Origin: Hyphomicrobiales bacterium
GTDB taxonomy: Bacteria; Pseudomonadota; Alphaproteobacteria; Rhizobiales; Beijerinckiaceae
Assembly: GCA_900299065.1 (NCBI GenBank)
Contig: OMIJ01000113.1
Coordinates: forward strand, 1-10,341
Direction: 5' to 3'
DNA: 10,341 nucleotides
Part shown: piece after piece, positions 6,301 through 10,341 of the stretch
How the letters are laid out: each line of letters starts with the position of its first letter
Position numbering within the stretch: position 1 is the stretch's first letter
Notes under the pieces: model-generated
What the model was told of the DNA's origin: nothing
The model's database searches: none
The model's input: the letters and a program-made list of their open reading frames with translations, nothing else
Made by a program: the position numbers and the translations under genes

Positions 6301-7884
6301 ATGAAAACATTGAACAGACATTGGCTGGGTTTGGGGATTGGCCTCTCGCTTGCTCTTTCAGCCGAGCCCCTATGGGCGCAAAATCTGATTATTGGCAGCG
6401 CAACTGAGCCATCGGCTATTGATCCGCATTTTGCCCGATCGGGCAATAATCAGAACATTGCCCAGCAAGTGTTTGATCGCCTCGCTTCGATTGACGAAAA
6501 TCTGCAACAGCATCCCGCTATTGCCGAAAGCTGGACGAATGTGAACCCCACCACCTGGCGGATTAAAGTGCGCGCTGGCGTCAAATTTCATGATGGCTCG
6601 CCCCTCACAGCCGATGATGTGGTCTATTCGCTCAATCGCCCCAAGGAAATTACCAATAGCCCTGCCCCCTTCACCGGCAATATTGCCTCGATTGCAGCGA
6701 TGAAGATTGTTGATGATCATACGATTGATTTCACCACACGCGAGCCCACGCCCGATTTCATCGAACAGATTGGCTCTGTCTATGTCGTCTCGCGCAAGGC
6801 TGCAGAGGGCAAGAAGGTGGAACAATTCAACAATGGCAGTGCGGCCATTGGGTCTGGTCCCTATAAGTTCAATTCCTGGGTGCCGGGTGATCGCCTGCAA
6901 CTGACCCGCAATGAAGATTATTGGGGCAAGAAGCCCGATTTCAAATCCGTCACCATTCGCTTTATCAGCAATGATGCGGCGCGTATTGCCGCTTTGCGCT
7001 CCAATAGCGTTGATCTGATCGATGCCGTCCCCCCGGAAGATGCCGAGCAAATTGCCAAGATGAATGGCTATAAGGTCTTTTCAACAGCGTCGGCACGTTT
7101 GATTTATCTCGCCCTTGATACAGCGCGTGATGAAACGCCTTTTATCACCACGAATGATGGCAAGCCGCTGACACCAAGCCCTCTCAAAAACCTTAAAGTG
7201 CGGCAGGCCATTTCAAAATTGATCAATCGCGATCTGATCATTGAGCGCATTTTAAATGGCTCGGCATCTCCTGCCGGGCAATTGGTGCCTGATGGAGTCG
7301 CGGGCTTTGATCCTGCAACAAAGGTGGACACTTACGATGTCGAAGCCGCCAAACAATTGCTCGCCAGTGCAGGCTATCCCAATGGCTTTGGCATTACCAT
7401 CCACACCTCCAATGATCGCTTCCCCGGCGATGCTGGCATTGCACAAGCGATTGGCCAGATGCTGGCGCGAGGTGGCCTGAAAGTGAATGGCGTCGTGGCG
7501 CAGCCCTATAATGTCTATGCGGGCAATGCCTCCAAACAAGCTTTCAGCGCCTTTATCTTCTCGCTGGGTAATACAACCCCGACATCCGGCCCCGGCCTCA
7601 AAAACCTGCTGATGACCGTCAATGCCAAAGAGGGAACTGGCATTTATAATCGTCTCAACTTCTCCAATCCGGCCTTTGATGCAAAAATGAAAGAAGCCTT
7701 TGGCGAGTTTGATCTCGACAAGCGCATTGCCAAATTCCAGGAGGCCACTCGCATTGGCTTTGCCGATATGCCTGTTGTGCCCCTTTACTGGCAGAAAGTG
7801 CATTGGGCCGGTAAATCCAGCCTCGTCTATCTGCCGACCAAATCGGAAGAGACAACTGCGGTCAACACAAGTCTGGCCAAGTAG
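6301..7884 (+). CDS. ABC transporter solute-binding protein, family 5 (peptide/nickel/opine class)
   Basis: This is the periplasmic binding component of a DppA/OppA-type ABC importer. Residues 1-26 form a Sec signal peptide with probable cleavage after LWA; there is no lipobox cysteine, so it should be soluble. The mature protein opens with the family pattern IGSATEPSAIDPHF. It continues with W-RIKVRAGVKFHDGSPLTADDVVYSL (about 81-116), GSGPYKFNSWVPGD (about 185-198), RNEDYWGKKP (about 203-212) and VRQAISKLINRDLII (about 300-314). It ends with MPVVPLYWQ near the C-terminus. The length of 527 residues is typical. Family members bind peptides, opines, sugars or metal chelates, so the ligand is not predictable. 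GGAG about 6 bases before the ATG supports the start. No permease or ATPase gene lies beside it: the neighbours are a divergent aldolase gene and a convergent CapA-family gene. Confidence 0.92.
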   Translation: MKTLNRHWLGLGIGLSLALSAEPLWAQNLIIGSATEPSAIDPHFARSGNNQNIAQQVFDRLASIDENLQQHPAIAESWTNVNPTTWRIKVRAGVKFHDGSPLTADDVVYSLNRPKEITNSPAPFTGNIASIAAMKIVDDHTIDFTTREPTPDFIEQIGSVYVVSRKAAEGKKVEQFNNGSAAIGSGPYKFNSWVPGDRLQLTRNEDYWGKKPDFKSVTIRFISNDAARIAALRSNSVDLIDAVPPEDAEQIAKMNGYKVFSTASARLIYLALDTARDETPFITTNDGKPLTPSPLKNLKVRQAISKLINRDLIIERILNGSASPAGQLVPDGVAGFDPATKVDTYDVEAAKQLLASAGYPNGFGITIHTSNDRFPGDAGIAQAIGQMLARGGLKVNGVVAQPYNVYAGNASKQAFSAFIFSLGNTTPTSGPGLKNLLMTVNAKEGTGIYNRLNFSNPAFDAKMKEAFGEFDLDKRIAKFQEATRIGFADMPVVPLYWQKVHWAGKSSLVYLPTKSEETTAVNTSLAK

Positions 7885-7894
7885 TTACCTTTGC

Positions 7895-9070
7895 TCAACG
7901 CGCCAGATGAACCAAAGCGCGTTCATCTGGCGTAAGCCCCCCCGACATGTGATCAAAAATGTCTGCGGCCGCTTTCCCCTCCAAAGCTTGAGGCGCGAGG
8001 GGAAGGCCATTGCTATGCAATTCTGGCCTGCCGACAGTGAGAGGAAGAATCTCTACGCGCGAGCAATTGCCCATAGAATCAAAATGCGCGCGGCAGGCCG
8101 CGCCCTTCCAGACGGCGGGGCGCTCCTGATCATAGACAGCGGCGCGATGGGTGTGGAACACGCAATTGCCAAGACCTGAGAAGATCGGCCTGTGATTATA
8201 AAAAGAAATGGGCTGCAGGACAGGCGCGCCCGTGCCGACAATCACATCAGCGCCCTTATCAATCATGCGGCAGGCAAGCTTATGCCACCATTGCGGTGCG
8301 TGGCTCCAATCTGGATCCCAGTGATGTGAATGAACTGCAATGACTACGCATTCAGCGGCTTTTTTAGCCTCGATCAGCGCGCGTTCAAAGGCCTGCCAAT
8401 CCTCTTGCCGCACTTGCCAGTCAAAGCCCAGGGCCGCACCCTCGATGAGGCGCGTGCCAAAGAATTCCAGTTCTTTGGCATTCTGCATTCGTTCATCATA
8501 ACCAACTTGCTGACGCGCCTTTTGGCGGGCGCTCTCCCCCAAAGCATCGATCATCTGCTGCAAATATTGAAAACGCTCTGGCGGGCAGGTGATTGAACGC
8601 TCCATGCGCAAAGGCGCAAGACCTGCGCGGTTGGGACCAGCATAATTGATCTGCGGCTGCGGGCCCAGATCAATCGAGATCAGCGCATAAGTGCTGGACC
8701 TCTTGTGCACTATGGCTGGCTGCATGGCCTCAGCCAGATTAATGCCAGAACCTGAGAGCTGGAGGCCGGCTGCACTTGCAGCGATTTGTGTTTCAACAAT
8801 GCCGGGCGGGCCTAAATCAAAGGCGTGATTATTGGCATGGGCGAGCGCATCAAAGCCCAATTCACGCACACTCAATAAGGCTGCGGCCTGTGCCAGATGC
8901 AGGGTTTTAGTCTTGGTTGGCCATGCCCCTTGTGCCCGCACTGTGGCTTCAAGATTGGCGATGGCAAAATCAGCGCCAGACAAAAAGCTTTTGACTGCGG
9001 CCGCGCCATTGGCATTGAAATCGAGCGGCTGATGAATCAGCACTTGTCCTGTGGCAGCAATTGTCCTCAT
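7895..9070 (-). CDS. CapA family protein (metallophosphatase-like fold), variant motifs
   Basis: The CapA/PgsA superfamily has a calcineurin-like metallophosphatase fold and is named after poly-gamma-glutamate capsule proteins, but many members are unrelated to capsule. Recognisable blocks are ATGQVLIHQPL (about 6-16), ANLEATV (about 38-44), HANNHAFDLG (about 78-87), VIAVHSHHWDPDW (about 243-255), and GADVIVGTGAPVLQPISFYN followed by PIFSGLGN (about 273-302). Two usual features are changed: the first-strand GD motif reads GQ, and the usual histidine-rich GHHPH-type loop reads GTGAP. Metal binding may thus be altered, while ANNH and VHSHH are retained. There is no signal peptide or membrane segment, so the protein should be cytoplasmic, unlike classical membrane-anchored CapA. 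Its ATG overlaps the stop codon of the upstream acyl-CoA synthetase gene as ATGA, which implies translational coupling and a shared pathway. It converges on the solute-binding protein gene with a 10-base gap. Confidence 0.85.
   Translation of the reverse strand: MRTIAATGQVLIHQPLDFNANGAAAVKSFLSGADFAIANLEATVRAQGAWPTKTKTLHLAQAAALLSVRELGFDALAHANNHAFDLGPPGIVETQIAASAAGLQLSGSGINLAEAMQPAIVHKRSSTYALISIDLGPQPQINYAGPNRAGLAPLRMERSITCPPERFQYLQQMIDALGESARQKARQQVGYDERMQNAKELEFFGTRLIEGAALGFDWQVRQEDWQAFERALIEAKKAAECVVIAVHSHHWDPDWSHAPQWWHKLACRMIDKGADVIVGTGAPVLQPISFYNHRPIFSGLGNCVFHTHRAAVYDQERPAVWKGAACRAHFDSMGNCSRVEILPLTVGRPELHSNGLPLAPQALEGKAAADIFDHMSGGLTPDERALVHLAR
7901..7932. terminator. 12-bp hairpin at the convergent 3' ends, inside the CapA-family gene
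   Basis: CGCCAGATGAAC (7901-7912) and GTTCATCTGGCG (7921-7932) form a perfect 12-bp stem with an 8-base loop. It starts 17 bases after the solute-binding protein stop codon and lies within the last codons of the opposite CapA-family gene. No T-tract follows on either strand, so it may stop transcription weakly or stabilise the 3' end of the transporter mRNA rather than act as a classical terminator. Confidence 0.45.
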
Positions 9071-10341
9071 GCAGGATCACGCCAGATCACACGCACATCA
9101 ACCGCCACCGCGCCGCGTCCCTGATCACGCACCATCAGCGGATTGATTTCAATGTCGCTAATTCTTGATCTGTGCTTGAGATAGAAAGCCGCCAATTGCA
9201 GAGCCAGTTTTTCCAGCGCGGCACGATCAGCAGGCGGGCGACCACGATAGCCTGATAGCAATTGATTGAGCTTTAATCCATCCATGCGCTTGCTCAATGT
9301 CGCCTGATCAATCGGCAACATGACAAGCGCCGCATCATTGAGCAATTCAACCAAAACACCGCCTGAGCCAATCAACAGCATGGGGCCATAGAGCGCATCG
9401 TCGCGCGCGCCAATGATCACTTCAATGCCGCTGACCATTTCCTGCACGAGAAAGCCTGAGATGCGCGCATTGGCATTATGTGCTTTGGCAGAGCTGCGCA
9501 AATCCTCTGCGGCTTTGCGAACGGCATCGGCTGAGCGCAGATCGAGCTTCACGCCGCCGGCTTCAGTCTTGTGCAGAATATCTGGCGATTGAATTTTCAA
9601 AACGACAGGATAGCCAATCTGATCCGCATAGGCAGCTGCAGCGTCTGCATCCAGGCATAAAGCGCTTTGCGGGCCGTGAATGCCAAAGGCTTGCAATTCG
9701 GCCTCAAGTGTTTGCGGCGTGAGTGTGCTTGGTGTTTCAGCCTCCGGCCTTGCTGGCAGTTTGCCCTGACGCTGGGCATGAAACCACAAAGCATTCATTG
9801 CCCTGAGGGAGGGTTGCAATTGCTGCAAGAAAGGAAATCCGGCCCTGTCCTGCAAGTCAAGAGATTCTGCGGACATGCGATAAGACATGCGGCCAAAGGC
9901 GATGACAGGCTTGCCAATGGCTTTGGCCATTTGATTGAGGCAATCGACATCAGGCCAGGCAGAGGCCTTCATCGGCAATTGGCTGGCCCAAGCGAGAATA
10001 TCGACATTGGGATCTTTGCCAACGATTTCGCACAGATCCGCTGCTGCCTTTAATGAAGATGGAATGCCGACATCGAGAGGATTTTTCGGGCGGATCTCAT
10101 CCTGCATGAAAGGAATGATAGCTTCATTGGTCGCTTGCGTAAATTGTGCCAGTTCCGCGCTTTCATATTCGACATAATCGTAAAGCAGATCAACCGTTCC
10201 ACCAGAGGTGGTCACAAAACCAATACGCGGGCCTTTAGGGCGAACGGGAGATTGAAATGCGAGCGCCGTTTCAACCAGATCATCAAGCGATGGACAATTG
10301 ATGATGCCATAACGCTCACACATGGCCTCGAAGGCTTGATA
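9067..10341 (-). CDS. ADP-forming acetate/acyl-CoA ligase family protein, 5' partial
   Basis: Proteins of this family activate a carboxylic acid with ATP and CoA, giving acyl-CoA, ADP and phosphate, or run the reverse. The reading frame is open to the window edge at 10341 (it reads YQAFEAMCERYGI there), so the N-terminal CoA-binding domain lies outside. An internal Met at 10323 is not a credible start. The visible 424 residues contain a succinyl-CoA-ligase-like flavodoxin domain (about 30-190, with FVTTSGG) and a C-terminal ATP-grasp domain (about 210-415). The ATP-grasp part shows YPVVLKIQSPDILHKTEAGG (about 244-263), LVQEMVSGIEVIIG (about 298-311), GPMLLIGSGGVLVELL (about 319-334) and the metal-binding DIEINPL (about 396-402). 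The His in ILHKTEAGG is conserved and is probably the second phosphorylated His known from archaeal ADP-forming acetyl-CoA synthetase. The natural substrate cannot be named. Its stop overlaps the CapA-family start as ATGA. Confidence 0.9.
   Translation of the reverse strand, partial: YQAFEAMCERYGIINCPSLDDLVETALAFQSPVRPKGPRIGFVTTSGGTVDLLYDYVEYESAELAQFTQATNEAIIPFMQDEIRPKNPLDVGIPSSLKAAADLCEIVGKDPNVDILAWASQLPMKASAWPDVDCLNQMAKAIGKPVIAFGRMSYRMSAESLDLQDRAGFPFLQQLQPSLRAMNALWFHAQRQGKLPARPEAETPSTLTPQTLEAELQAFGIHGPQSALCLDADAAAAYADQIGYPVVLKIQSPDILHKTEAGGVKLDLRSADAVRKAAEDLRSSAKAHNANARISGFLVQEMVSGIEVIIGARDDALYGPMLLIGSGGVLVELLNDAALVMLPIDQATLSKRMDGLKLNQLLSGYRGRPPADRAALEKLALQLAAFYLKHRSRISDIEINPLMVRDQGRGAVAVDVRVIWRDPA

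Noticed and set aside
6370..7050. 226-codon open frame on the minus strand
   Set aside because: Antisense to the solute-binding protein gene, which carries clear family motifs there; treated as a shadow.
7895..9070. Capsule (poly-gamma-glutamate) biosynthesis locus
   Set aside because: The CapA-family protein has no membrane anchor or signal peptide, and no CapB/CapC-type genes are present, so a capsule role is not supported.
1..10341. CRISPR arrays, tRNA or rRNA genes, insertion sequences, toxin-antitoxin or phage defence genes
   Set aside because: No regularly spaced repeats, cloverleaf-like segments, transposase motifs or defence protein motifs were seen on either strand; the recognised genes fill nearly all of the window.

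Overview
The window looks like ordinary chromosomal DNA from an alphaproteobacterium, most likely of the Rhizobiales (Hyphomicrobiales). This rests on the style of the phosphomannomutase/phosphoglucomutase, the DUF1993 and DUF2478 proteins and the TolC-family protein. GC content looks moderate (roughly mid-50s by eye, not computed). No tRNA, rRNA, insertion sequence, phage gene or CRISPR array was seen. Nine protein genes are recognisable; seven are complete and the two at the window edges are cut.

Left part (1-2995): a TolC-family outer-membrane channel gene on the minus strand loses its 3' end at a 72-base, almost perfect palindrome that forms the very start of the window. This looks like a fold-back assembly or amplification artefact at a contig end rather than biology. 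Upstream of it, also on the minus strand, is a complete phosphomannomutase/phosphoglucomutase gene. A short divergent promoter region follows.

Middle part (2996-6300): tonB runs on the plus strand and overlaps tail-to-tail with a DUF2478 gene on the minus strand. The minus-strand series continues upstream with a DUF1993 (DinB-like) gene and a class II aldolase/adducin-family gene. Aldolase and DUF1993 are probably co-transcribed. A strong hairpin separates DUF1993 from DUF2478 and ends only 14 bases before the DUF2478 start codon.

Right part (6301-10341): a family 5 (DppA/OppA-like) periplasmic solute-binding protein gene on the plus strand, without permease or ATPase genes beside it, converges on a minus-strand pair. 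That pair is an ADP-forming acyl-CoA synthetase-like gene (its 5' end lies beyond the window) followed, through an ATGA start/stop overlap, by a CapA-family gene. The CapA protein lacks several residues usual in that family. Solute capture, class II aldolase and acyl-CoA ligase together suggest a small catabolic neighbourhood for an organic acid or sugar-derived substrate. This is inference from gene content only.

I found no convincing new defence, mobile or RNA system. The most useful observations are the fold-back palindrome, the translationally coupled CoA-ligase/CapA-variant pair, and the hairpin in front of DUF2478.
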